This document shows positions 1 to 10,880 of a DNA stretch of 64,000 nt, one piece after another; positions within the stretch are counted from its first letter, which is position 1; each line of letters opens with the position of its first letter. The DNA is from Polytrichum commune (taxonomy: Eukaryota; Streptophyta; Polytrichopsida; Polytrichales; Polytrichaceae). The translations under genes and the position numbers were made by a program. Below the pieces are notes generated by a model. It had not been told where the DNA came from. It did no database searches and was given only the letters and a program-made list of their open reading frames with translations. The DNA is taken from positions 33,934,527 through 33,998,526 of the forward strand of contig OX485808.1 in NCBI GenBank assembly GCA_950295325.1, written 5' to 3'.

Positions 1-2290
1 TTTTGCCAGTGAACCCAAATCCAACACTTATATTTTGTCCCAAAGTCAAGCTATGTTTTTCAACATGAATAGTTATTTTACTATCTTAAGAACTAAAGAA
101 TTTGTTCATCAGTCAAAAGAGATAAAATGTCAATGATCAACAATGTCCACTTTGGGGAGACCTTTGTAATGACTTTGGGTTGCAAAGGAAACTTATAATG
201 ATGTCATACAATTTCATTAATCATGTCCAAATAACATGATGTCAAACTTTGATGAACTTATATAACATTACTAAGCGATGTGGGACCTTAGAATATAACA
301 ATGGGATGTTGGGAGCTTAATTCGAATCTGAGCCACCTCAAGAATTTGATTGTTATATTTTGAGGGCCCACAAAACGAGAGCTAAATACTGAGTTATGTT
401 ATGAAGTGCACCAACCTCCTTAAGGATTAGCTAATTCTTTGAAAACCATTATGTAATGTTTGATACATATTAAAAGGTCTCAAGTGCTCAAAGTGTTCAT
501 TATATGTGCCTCTACCTTACATCATCAAGATTGTTGTCCTTTTGATAGCTTAGTTATAAATGTGATAGTGGAGGTATTATTGGACACTATCGCAACCCAT
601 ATCCACACTTAGCTCAAAGGTATCATGTTGAATAACAATGTTGGCTGCAAAGTGGGATTCAATGGATTTGCGATGCCACAACTTTGCACAACCAAGGCTA
701 CACACGAGTTGGTCCAATTTTCATCAATAGGTAAACACAAGTACAGGAGTGCCTGGCATTTGCCCTGCTACAATACTCAAAACCCATGTAGAAACGGGGT
801 TTAGAGTTGGGAGTCGCCTTGACCTTTGGTCATAGGCACATGCCTCGAATTCCTGACAAGCTATCATCACCACTCACTAGGCTTAGGACTCTCAATTGGG
901 AGTTTGAGATATGCCTTACTAGTGCGGATCGCTAAGGAGCCCAAATGGCTCCTTTGGGACTAGCCGCACTTGTCCCATGAGTGGGGGATGTTGCAGGGTA
1001 CCATTGTATGACCTTACTACCCTTCACCATTCATATGAATTTTTTTGGTCCTCCATGCATGGCCCCCATCTCACCTCCAAAGAATGAAATGTCCACCCTA
1101 AAGTGAGGCCAACTACCACTTTGGGGTTTACGGTCTCTTAGACTTTGACATGCTCCGTAGGTTGCGTTCTTTGTCTGATTGGGATGTTTTGTACACTATT
1201 GAAAAGCCCTTGAAAATCAAATTTCAATAGTGGTTCAATCACCTAGATATGATAATATTCCAATTTTAAACAATCAAAAGTGTGATGTTGTCTCCATGAG
1301 GTAGTGACATGTGGCTCCCTTTGGGACTTGGCGGTAGCCCAAGATCAACACCCACAAGTGGTGTGACGGGTCACTCCAATTAAGGAAGTAACAATATATT
1401 TAGATAATAAAGAGCTTCAAAGACCAATAGAATTTTCTAGTAAAATTATATCATAATGCATACAATAGTGGAGGTGCAAAAATTTGATACTACAACTAGG
1501 ATTACAATGAACTCAGATAGACATATTTGGACTTTCAAAAAATGACATCAAAATAACTAGGTTGCTCACTTTGGGTTGTTTAGTCTACCAACTCCAATTC
1601 AAACTTTCAAAATGCCTACTTGTATTAGCAACATTGCCAACAAAATGCATGTCAAACGACATGTTAGAAAAATTTGGTTGACGTGAAATGACACGTAGCT
1701 TGGAAAAGTGGCACTCGACATGATACTTGAATAAAACACCAAAGGCATTCCTTGGCTTGATCCCAAAATCATCGCAAGCTTCCAAAAGCAACTCAAAGAT
1801 AATCATGATACCACCCCTTGAGCCTTTTAATAAGTTAGGCGTGGCAAAAATATATCAACTTAAAAAGATCAATGAACTTTATTACATGCATATAATAGCC
1901 CACGTGGCATGCTCTCATTGACTAATAATTGCAACGAACGTGGGACCAATCCTCTTGGTGGGGCCTGCTTTATCCAACTCCAGTCGGCTTGAGCGCTGTC
2001 GAGTACAGCATCACCCAGAAGATCTACTACAAGTCTACATTTCATACCGAGATGTCTGCAGGGGGTACATTGTAGGGAAAGTTTCTCGCTCCGCGCAATC
2101 CACCGCGGGATCGATCGCCTCAATATCAATCCTACTGCACAATCTCAATCTCCTCCTCAATGTGTCATTGTCACTCCGAACATTCTGAGCTTTACTGGTT
2201 TTTGAACTTTTAGTAGTTTTTTAATTGCGTGCCACTTTGAAGGTTTCTATGCTCACTCAGCTCGGACAATCGCTCTCAAGTCTAAACAGA
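1..2290. other. Intergenic, no gene recognised
   Basis: No open frame with convincing protein similarity is seen on either strand. The DNA is moderately AT-rich with short non-coding frames only. A stretch near 780-1010 has a more GC-rich, possibly retrotransposon-like character, but no terminal repeats, primer-binding site or polyprotein could be made out, so it is left unassigned. Confidence 0.5.
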
Positions 2291-2345
2291 CAGGATTGCA
2301 TTTTGGGTTTCTCAATTTCCCTCGAAAATCCGGTGTCATAGTGTA

Positions 2346-2961
2346 ATGAAGAAGGTTTTCTGATGTTTGAGGTCTGCAAGATCATCTCCTTTGTGTTTGT
2401 TACACCATAGCTTCTTTCTTTCTTTCTTTCTCTCTTTCTGGATTTTGGTAGGGGTGTCTAGGAGTAAGTAGAGCAACTGGTTAAGAAGAATTAGATTTCT
2501 GCTGTTGCTTATGCTCCTCCCGCTGTTGTGACTTATTGTGTTTCTTATTTTCTTATTTTCTTGTGGTCTATCCACATAGTTGTTGAAGAAGCACAATTGT
2601 TGCATTTTGGGGATTTGGTGAAGAAGGCTTTTTGATCTTCGAAATTTGTAAGATCTTCGTTGTGAAGTTACACCAAAGCTTATCTTGTTCTTCTTTTTCT
2701 TATGTCTTTCTGGATTTCGGTATGGGTGTCTGGGAGTGATTAGAGAAGTTGGTCAAGAAGATTTGGCTATGTCCACTACATGGTGCTCACAGTCTCGATC
2801 CTGCTATCCCTCACTGCTTTTTTAACGCTATTGCTTATTCTCCTCCTGCTGTTGTGACTTGTTTTTAATTTTTAATTTTCCGTTTCTCTCAACAAATTCG
2901 TGGTTAATCCTGAACTCAAAGGTGCTGAAGAAAGCAGAATTGATGCATCTTGGGGATTTGG
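2346..2961 (+). repeat. Tandemly duplicated leader/promoter segment of the transporter gene
   Basis: Two diverged copies of one unit lie head to tail, about 2346-2618 and 2619-2961. Both contain in order: a GAAGAAGG...TTTTGAT start, a 'GTAAGATC'-like motif, TTACACCA, a pyrimidine-rich run, a TTTCTGGATTT(C/T)GGTA block, GGGTGTCT(A/G)GGAGT, TCAAGAAGAT-like sequence, CTCCTCC(T/C)GCTGTTGTGACTT, and a closing TTGGGGATTTGG. The second copy ends some 35 bp before the transporter ATG, so the duplication probably includes part of the 5' leader or proximal promoter. The first copy contains a TTTC/TC microsatellite at about 2410-2438. Confidence 0.75.
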
Positions 2962-2994
2962 AACATTGTGCATGTTTTGGAGTATTCTGCTACC

Positions 2995-5900
2995 ATGGAT
3001 TGGAGTTCGTTGACTACAAGGTCATGTGAGTGCCCACTTTCTTATTCTTCTTCCTCGAGGGTCCTTTCCTCACTGTTCTCCACCACAAGCTCTTACTCCC
3101 GGACAGATACTCGGAGACTTCAAAGATTGCATTCCCAGCTGAAGGGTTCAAGTGTGCCTAGAAAGACTCTTGTATCCCACCCCGAAGTCTGTGATGGGTT
3201 TAGGTCTAATGTTGAAAGAGGCAATGGCAACACATCCTCTTTCTTTGTCAGGGGTGACAAAGACTCTTTGCCCTCACCCTTGTATTTCCCCTCAAAAACA
3301 TCTCTGATAGTGGAGGATGACTGCCAAGAAGAAGAGGACGAAGAAGATTCTTCAATAACCTTCCATCATTATCACGACATTGAGGATCAGGATGGAGAAG
3401 AAGAATTGGGTGAAGAAGAACCTCCACTTGCTCTTCAATCTAGGGTTGAGAATTATGAAGGCATTCCTGTGAAGGAGTGGTTTCTCAAGTTCTTCAATTC
3501 TATTGATCCTCACGTTCGAGGAATTATTCTGCTCAACATGCTCACCTTCCTCTATGGTAAATTTTCTAGTCCACTCCGTCCCTTGATTGGTTGTTTCAGA
3601 TTTTGATTATCTTTCCACCTCTTAATTATCGTGATGATTCGTTTTTTAATAGTTAAGTGTAACATTGTACATGGCCTTCAGATGCATGCAGCCCTTCCAC
3701 TTTAGGGTTTGCTCATTGTGTTGATATGATTTCACCGAGGGAAGAAGCTCTGAGCTGTGTGGTTTTTTATGTTGCTTTTATTTCTGACATTTACTTCATT
3801 ATGCATGTTGGATGTCATTTTTGAATTGGTGTTTTATGCATGATGCTGCATGTATGATTTATTTTCGACTTCATTCTAGTTTCTGAATGCTTACTTTGTA
3901 TTGAGTAGGTAACTTTAATTGCTTTGGATTCATATTCTCTCGTGATTCTCATTCTTAGATTTACTGGTTACCTTTATCTGAAAGTGTTGTGTGAACATCA
4001 ATACTTACAAGCACTCACTGTACATGCACTCATTATACACACACATTGTACATGGCATTCAGATACATGCAGCCCTTCCAGGTTAGTGTTTGCACTTTGT
4101 GTTGGCATGATTTGACTGAATAAGGGAAGCTCTGAGCTGTGAGGTTTTCTCTGCTGGTTTTATTGCAACGACCTTCACTTCATTATGCATTTTGGATTTC
4201 AATTTTGACATTGATGTCTTATGCATGTTGGTGCATGTATGGTTTGTCTTCGATTTTATTTTAGTTTCTGAATGCTTCCTCTCGATTGCTGTGTATTGAG
4301 TATGTAGCTTTAAATGCTTTGGACTTATTACCTCCCTTGATTCTTATTTTATGATGTACTGGTTACCTTCATCTGAAAGTGTTGATTTTTGAACATTATC
4401 GATACTTACGAGGGTGTATAAATATAAATATAAATAATATAAATAATATAAAATAGATAAAATAGATAAAATAGATATGTTCATCGGACTGTGGCCCTTC
4501 CAGATTAGGTTCACAATTGTGTTGGCATGATTTGCCTGAGGGAGGCTCTGAGCTTTCAAGGTGTTCTGTGTTGCATTTATGCAATGATCTTTCTCTGTGC
4601 ATGTAGGATCTCATTTTTTTAATTGGTGTTTTATGTATGCATGTTTGTATGCATGTTTGTATGTATGTTTTGTTTTCAATTCCATTCTAGTTTCTGAAAG
4701 CTTCTTTAATATTGCTTTGTATTGAATGTGTAACTCTAAAGGCTTTGGATTACTATCTTCTTTCATTCGTATTTCATGATTTACTGGTAACCTTTATATC
4801 TGTAAGTGTTTTTGTTTGAACATTGCTATATATATATATATATCTACACACACACACACACACACATTGGACTGTGGCCTTCAGATACAGGCAGCTCTTC
4901 CAGGTTAGGTTTGAAAATTGTGTTGGTATGATTTGCCTGAGGGAAGCTCTGAGGGGTAAGGTGTTCTGTGTTGCATATTTGCAATGGTCATACTTTTTAT
5001 GGATGTTGGATCTCATTTTGGAACTGGTGTAACATGCAGGTAGCAACATCACAGTAATAAAGGAGACAGAAGGAATGCTTGATGCAGCTACTTTCACCGC
5101 GGGACGATTTGCAATAGCAGCTCTTGTGTTCACTCCGTGCCTCCCAACTGCCTTCAAGGACCCAGCTGTAACAAAAGCTGGACTGGAGCTCGGTATGTGG
5201 GCGAGCTTTGCTTACCTCACACAGGCTCTGGGCTTGATGACCACTGGTGCCGGTCGCGCATCCTTCTTCACTACTTTCACAGTATGAAGCCCGAAGCCTA
5301 ATCCCCCCTTTGATATATCACTTATTTACTCGGATTATTGAAGACTGTCACAGTCTAATTCTGTCGCACACGTTAAAAACTGTGAGTGATCTTGTGCTAT
5401 TGCTAAACATTGACTGAAGTTAATCTGCAGAAGTGGACTAGGTTAAAAGGTTAGCTTGCAACATGACTGTTTGCTCCGGACAAGATTGTGTAAAGAAATG
5501 GATGACAGAAATTTGGCAACATTAAAAAACTGACAGTGATCTAGGTTCTTATGAGGTTTGTGCTATTAACATGAAAGTTAATACTTAAGTTAATTGCAGA
5601 GGGTGGACATGGTTAATGATTAGCTTGCAACATGACTGTTTCCTCTGGACAAGATTGTGTAAAGAAATTGATGATAGAAATCTGGCAAAAAAAAAAAAAA
5701 TTAGCACTGATCTAGGTTCTATGAGGTTTGTGCTATTGACACAAAAGCTAAATTTCTACAGAGGTTAAGTTGCACAGGGTGGACTAGGTTAATGATTAGC
5801 TTGCAACATTACTGTTTGTTCCAGACAAGAATTTGTACGGAAATTGCTGACAGATTTGTGGACAGGTCATCGTGGTGCCACTCTTTGCAGGACTTTTGGG

Positions 5901-8900
5901 CAAAAAGATCCCTCTTCTCACCTGGTTTGCAGCTGTAGCAGCATTATTTGGAGTTGGCCTTCTTGAAACAAGCGGTGCTCCTCCTTCGGTACTCTTCTCA
6001 CCTTGCAGACTCTCAAAACACTTTTAGATTATGATGCAGAAGTTGTAGAACTACGAAATGGTGTCCAATCTGTCATCTTATGAAAGTTTTGTCATTGCCT
6101 TTCCCTGCACAGATTGGTGATGCGTGGAATTTGGCGAGTGCCGTAGTTTTTGGCATTCATCTTCTCCGCACCGAGTTGCACTCACGCGCTTTGCCACAAA
6201 ATAAGGCCTTGCCCATTATTGCTCTTCAGGTTTGTTGCAAAATTCATCTCTTTGATTTCACCTACAGCATATCTGATCGATTATTATGTCATTGTTCTAG
6301 GTTATAATGGGTTCTATTGTGGGCACTTTCAACTCCACAGACAATTTGACTGTTGGCTAGAATTGGGAATTGGGTTATCTTGATAGCAATTGCAAATTGC
6401 ATCGATTGTCATTTCAAGTTTCAGAATCAGAATTGAGATGCAAAAGTTATGTGAGGTCAAACAGAAGCTTTCCTTTCTCTTTAAGTGATCACAGAGTCCC
6501 TCCTGATGTTGTTAACTATTGAACCTAGAATAGTGTCTATGTTTTTAGCACATAGTCCAATCTCATAGTAACACGTGTCTTTTTGGTGCCTGATCTGTGG
6601 TGCCTGATCTGTGGTTGGCTTATATGGTGCCTTGCCATCTACCATTGGAGTATAGGTGTCTGATCAAGAAGAGTCACCACATAAAGCCCACATACCTTAA
6701 CTTTGACAGTCAAAGTCAAGTGAAGATTCTCTTTCTTTGAAGTGATCACATGTTCTCTTCAGAATATGTTAAATATTGAACGTAGAGTAGTAACTGTATT
6801 TTGAGTATATAGTCCAATCTTATCATATCACGCCCCTTTTTGGTGTCCATTTTTGACTGCAAGCCTTGCCATCTATCACTTGAGTATAGGTGTCTGATTA
6901 AGAAGAGGGACCACATAAAGCCCACATACCTTACGACTGACAGTTCAAGTCAAAGTGTAGATTCTCTTTCTCTTGAAGTGATCACATATTCCCTCTGGAT
7001 TGTATTAACTCCTCGAACAATTAACATATTTTGAGCACATAGTCCAATCTCATCATTAGAAGTGTTTTTTGGCTGTCCAGTCTTGACTACAAGCCTGGCC
7101 GTATACCACTCAAGTTTTTTTGTCCAATGGAGAAGAGTGACCACATGCCTTAACTTTGACAATTTAAAGCCTTTCTCATGAGCTTTTTGCTAACTCGAGA
7201 TCCATGGTTCATTTCTTTGACAGATATATGTTATCACTGGGTTCTCCATCGTGTGGTCACTTGCTAGCCATCTTACTGCTGGAGATGTTCTACCAAATCT
7301 CTTGACTTTGGATTGGCCTGCATTGTTCCAGACCACTGTGCACTTACCATGGGTAGCCATGGTTTATACAGGGCTTTTTACAACGGCATTCTGTTTATCT
7401 GCTGAGGTGTGTATCTCAACATCCCTATGTGTCATCCAGCAAGCAAATTGTCCTGGCTCCACATCCTGCTTGTGGTGTCCTGCTCAAATCTGGAGATTTT
7501 ACTCAAGTTTGTATTGTCTGTTCATCAATTTTTACATGTGTATCTTTGGGACCTTTTGCTCTTTTGGTTGTCCTGTAACATTAATTTAACATTTGAAGGT
7601 CCAAAAGCCCCGTTCTGGGCCTCAAGGTGTCAAATGGAGGGGTTTATGAAAACTTCTTGATATTTTAAATTTCACCACATCTCAAATTATCCCATTTATC
7701 ATATGCATTATTTCAACCAAATCATGCATATATGTCGAATGTTTTATAAGTAGATTTGAGCTCGTACTAATCATCCCCATTCAAACACATTCTATGTATA
7801 TCTAATCACCGTTGTCAAATTATACACATAACTTTATTTTCAGTATCTCTTTTCCTTACATTGTGCTGAATATGGAATCATTACATAGACCTAATAGAAT
7901 CATTTCGATAATTGTTTGGGGTTTGTACAAATCGTCTCTGTCCTGTATAAACACACTCCCTGGGTCCTTTAAGGTTAGAACAGTGCAAAATGTGTTTAAA
8001 ATTACAGAAGGTCATCTCAACAAGTTGGCCCCACTTAACCCAAATCTGGATGTGGTGTGTGTAGCTCATGGCAATGCGGGATGTTTCTGCCACAGAAGCA
8101 GCTGTGATCTCCACATTGGAGCCACTATGGGGTGCTGCCTTTGCATGGTTTCTATTGGGTGAACGATGGGGTTTGCGCGGATGGGTAGGTGCGGCTTTCA
8201 TTCTTGGTGAGTAACATAATCTAGGAAGTTCTTTTAAATCAATCACAGTCAACAAAGATGGCCAAGGGCCGTGATCATGAAATTGTGAGGGCCCTTGAAA
8301 CGCATCCGAAGGTGATTGAAACACATTGAAAATTGAAAATTGAAAACACCCTAATTGTGGTGATGGGCCTTGCAGTGTATTCTTTTGACATATGTGACTG
8401 GGTTCTCAACTGAAAACTATTCTATTACCATCCTATTCATGTGGATCTCCTACACAATAAGTTATAATAAATCAAAGGTTTGTCGGTGGTCTTTGAAGTG
8501 TCATGGTCTCCCGATTTTGTTTTGAGGCCCACCTCTTTGAGGTGGACTTGACGCAAAATCTAGTAGATTATCCATTGCATGCTACGTAGAACTGCATGTA
8601 GTTTTTTCATCCATTCAAACTTCCTTGCTCCCTTGGGCCCTCATGCTATAGTGTAAAGAAGTGGGACTGTCTTGGCATTTTTTTTAATCAATGAGAGAGT
8701 GTAGATTTCAATGGGCACAAAGCCTCAAGCTCTAGTGTAAAGTGCCCCTGATGTGAAATCAACTGTAATTTAAATTCTTTGTCTTTGAAACTACACCCTA
8801 GAAGATGAGTCCACTACAATAGTTCTCAAATTGTTTTATCAAATCAATGTGTACGAGTCTAGTCTGGGCTGTTCAAATCCTACTGTAGTTCCCTTTCTTC

Positions 8901-9187
8901 TCATTGATGTTTTAGAAGTCGCCAGATTTATCTGAAGCTTGAGCCACTTGTATAGTAAGGGACCATTTAACCAGTTCTTCTCTTTCCAAATATAACAAAC
9001 TTCACTAGATCAGTCCACTCAACCATTGTTTGATAATTACGGGCGTTGGCTTTGAACAGGTGGGAGTACCGTGACACAAATATGGGGTGCTCCTGAGGAG
9101 ATTGAACCTCTTGCCAAACAGGCTCAAGATCAAGAATTCCAAGTAAAAGAGGTTGCTCGTGCTCACAAGCAAGGCAAAAGTGACTGA
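2995..9187 (+). CDS. EamA/DMT-family membrane transporter, probably plastid-targeted (7 coding exons)
   Basis: Exons: 2995-3556, 5040-5281, 5866-5988, 6113-6229, 7224-7406, 8065-8206, 9060-9187. They total 1497 nt, giving 498 residues plus stop, with GT-AG junctions and preserved frame throughout. Residues 1 to about 100 are rich in Ser, Thr and Arg and poor in acids, like a chloroplast transit peptide. About 104-143 is strongly acidic. The rest has the two EamA repeats of drug/metabolite transporters: the first around 180-310 (including the GRASFFTTFTV segment), the second around 310-460 with the family signature MRDVSATEAA and LLGERWGLRGWVGAAFILGG. About ten hydrophobic helices are expected. 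The family moves small metabolites across membranes. The substrate here is unknown. The start chosen is the first true ATG in the frame (2995); upstream in-frame TTG is not used. COPB2 follows 1.7 kb downstream on the same strand. Introns 1, 2 and 4 are made largely of tandem repeats. Confidence 0.9.
3663..5039 (+). repeat. Four tandem units filling intron 1 of the transporter gene
   Basis: Units begin near 3663, 4044, 4482 and 4865 (spacing about 381, 438, 383). Shared landmarks are CATTGTACATGGC or CATCGGACTGTGGC at the start, AGCCCTTCCA, GTTGG(C/T)ATGATTT, GAAGCTCTGAG, CATTTTGGAT, TTCTAGTTTCTGAA(T/A)GCTT, and TGATTTACTGGTTACCTTTAT. The fourth unit is cut short: after its 'GGAACTGGTGTAACATGCAG' segment exon 2 begins at 5040, so the 3' splice site sits inside the repeat. 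Copies 1-3 have TATGCATG or similar in place of CATGCAG. Simple repeats (TA)n and (CA)n at about 4829-4864 and an A/T-rich minisatellite at about 4420-4475 separate the units. Confidence 0.85.
5372..5865 (+). repeat. Three tandem units in intron 2 of the transporter gene
   Basis: Units start near 5372, 5521 and 5687 (about 150-175 bp each). Each runs TTAAAAAACTG-like start, (A/G)GTGATCT, GTGCTATT, GCAGA(A/G)GTGGAC(T/A)(A/T)GGTTAA, TTAGCTTGCAACAT(G/T)ACTGTTT, CCGGACAAGA or close variant, and GACAGAAATTTGGCAA. In the last unit the tail has become GACAGATTTGTGGACAG, and this is the 3' splice site for exon 3 at 5866. An A14 run lies between units two and three. Confidence 0.8.
6450..7175 (+). repeat. 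Three tandem units in intron 4 of the transporter gene
   Basis: The anchor AAGTGATCACA occurs at 6483, 6740 and 6976. Each unit continues with a TTGAAC(C/G)TAGA-like block, AGTCCAATCT(C/T)AT, GCCTTGCCATCTA(C/T)CA, GAGTATAGGTGTCTGAT(C/T)AAGAAGAG, GACCACATAAAGCCCACATACCTTA. The unit is related, in opposite orientation, to dispersed repeats at about 33970-34200 and 35185-35380, which carry GGTATGTGGGTCTTACGTGGTCAC and ATTCTAGGTTTAATTGATAAC blocks, so this intron was probably enlarged by amplification of a transposon-derived segment. Confidence 0.75.
8240..8750 (+). repeat. Diverged dispersed element inside intron 6 of the transporter gene
   Basis: The block 'GGCCAAGGGCCGTGATCATG' followed by AAATTGTGAGGGCCC is shared with 21118-21175, and a reverse copy is seen around 32935-33020. 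Further shared blocks are a 'TTTGAGGTGGACTTGACGC'-like segment (8540-8560, compare 21235-21260). The copy ends vaguely and no target duplication could be recognised. It accounts for much of the 853-bp intron. Confidence 0.5.
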
Positions 9188-10700
9188 TTCTCACAAATAG
9201 TTTTTGCGCTGTCATTAAAACGTACATAGTTGAGAAGAATGGGAATCGCTTGTTGCGACTGTATGGTCGATACAAGTTTCATATCATTTGCATGGTGTAT
9301 AGTTGTCATGCAATACTTTGAGAAATCCCTTCCACAAACAAATTGAAGGCTTTCGTATATTATGAGAGCTCCAGTTTTGTAGCTGAGATACATGTGTAAT
9401 CGGAAGAATTAGCACAGCATTTGGACCATCATCCAACATTCAAACTAATACATTCCTGATCATCCAACATGAATATTGCCAATTTCTTTGTTGGGATTCA
9501 GTCTATGCAGAGGGTGCAGTCATCACAATAGGCTTTTACAATAGTCATCACCACTCTTACATTCTTAGGAATTGAAGGGGGTTGCAGTTAGTAGTTGCAA
9601 CACTTGGATGTTTTGACAATATAGAGGAGTTGAGAGAAAATGTGGAGGTCTAATTTTAGTGTCCACATTATTGTTGGTGCCGAAATCATCATATTTGGTA
9701 CTAGCCCAGTCTATGTAATAAAAAAGAAATCCTTGATATCATTTGGATTTGGATTTTTGAAGAGAATAATGTTTCCAATACCAACTGGGTCTATCTATCA
9801 TGCAATGACCTTGATACGAAGGTCATATTAGACACATATCAATACTGTATCGACCCAAACTTCAAAGTGTATTGTCCAAAACATCAATCCTAGCCCCATG
9901 AGAATTACACACCTATCAATAGGGTGTTGACCCAAATAGAGGACATGATGTAAAAATATTCTTCATAATTATAGAGACAATTGGGTATCAATCTTTGCAC
10001 ATTGTTGTAATCCTTGACACCACTTTTGTATGTTCTCATATACAATTATACATTCTATGTCTAGAATTTGCACTCCTCAAGGAATTCATAGCTGTAGGTT
10101 TATGGTTGATTCATCCCAACATAACATTAATCAATGCTCATGGTAGTTACTGTGGGTTTAGGATCCCAAAGAGCATATTCGAGGACAATGCTCACCAGAT
10201 CCTTCTTTGTGCCCAAATTCAACCTAAAAATGGACTTGTGAGGAAGGGAAGGTCTTAACAAATGTGGATGACTAAACTTGAATGACCAACTTCACACTCA
10301 TGTAACCAATGCATCCTTCGCTCTTCCGACTTGGTAGGAACGGGTGTTGAGACCTCTGCAACTCTAATTGGTGAAGCCCAACCCTAATCTAATCCAAAGT
10401 CCAAAACTCTACGATTAACATTTGACCATTACATTTAGCCTGAGCCAAAATAAGAACGATACGTGATAATGTTGCTTAGTGTGTATGTAATGTCACTAAA
10501 CTATTTGAAGGTCTTTGGTGTTGATTCTAGAATCAAATCTTCGGAGAAGGAAAAAGAAATAGAAAAAGAAAGAAAGAAATTGAAACTATAGAGGGGTTCC
10601 CAACATTTTCGCCTTCAATTTTCTTGAGTGCCATGAATCGTTGGCCACATCACATGGCCACCATACCTAGGTAAGTCCCTCTATACCCGCACAATACCCG
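9188..10700. other. Intergenic region between the transporter and COPB2
   Basis: The first 200-300 bases should be the transporter 3' UTR (no unambiguous polyadenylation site could be fixed). The rest, about 9450-10500, has no recognisable gene. Small frames at 9640-9831 and 9995-10258 lack any coding signature. From about 10620 the sequence becomes GC-richer toward the COPB2 leader, so the COPB2 promoter probably lies near 10500-10740. Confidence 0.5.
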
Positions 10701-10740
10701 GTACACACCACCCTAGCCGAAGAGAATTGAGGCGGATGGA

Positions 10741-10880
10741 TGAATGTCGTGGATGAAGACTAGCCTCGCTTCGTCTCTCTCTCGCTGCTGCTGTTGCTCC
10801 GGGAGCCAAGTCGCAGAGCGAGGCGAGTTGCAGCCTCGACCGACCTCGATCTTCCACTCGTTCATCGAAATCTCGTCGCC
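10741..10880 (+). promoter_or_regulatory. GC-rich 5' leader of COPB2
   Basis: The 140 bases before the COPB2 ATG are GC- and CT-rich (CTC/CTG runs), typical of a plant 5' UTR. They contain an upstream ATG at 10744 in a different frame from the main start (offset 137 nt). It would be translated only if transcription begins upstream of it. The transcription start is not determinable from sequence alone. The main start context is GTCGCCATGG, a good plant initiation context. Confidence 0.5.

Noticed and set aside
780..1010. LTR fragment in the first kilobase
   Set aside because: Composition is suggestive but no second copy or LTR end signals are present in the window.
2950..2994. Longer N-terminus for the transporter starting at a TTG at 2950
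   Set aside because: The codon is TTG, not ATG; the first ATG in this frame is 2995 and what follows it looks like a transit peptide.
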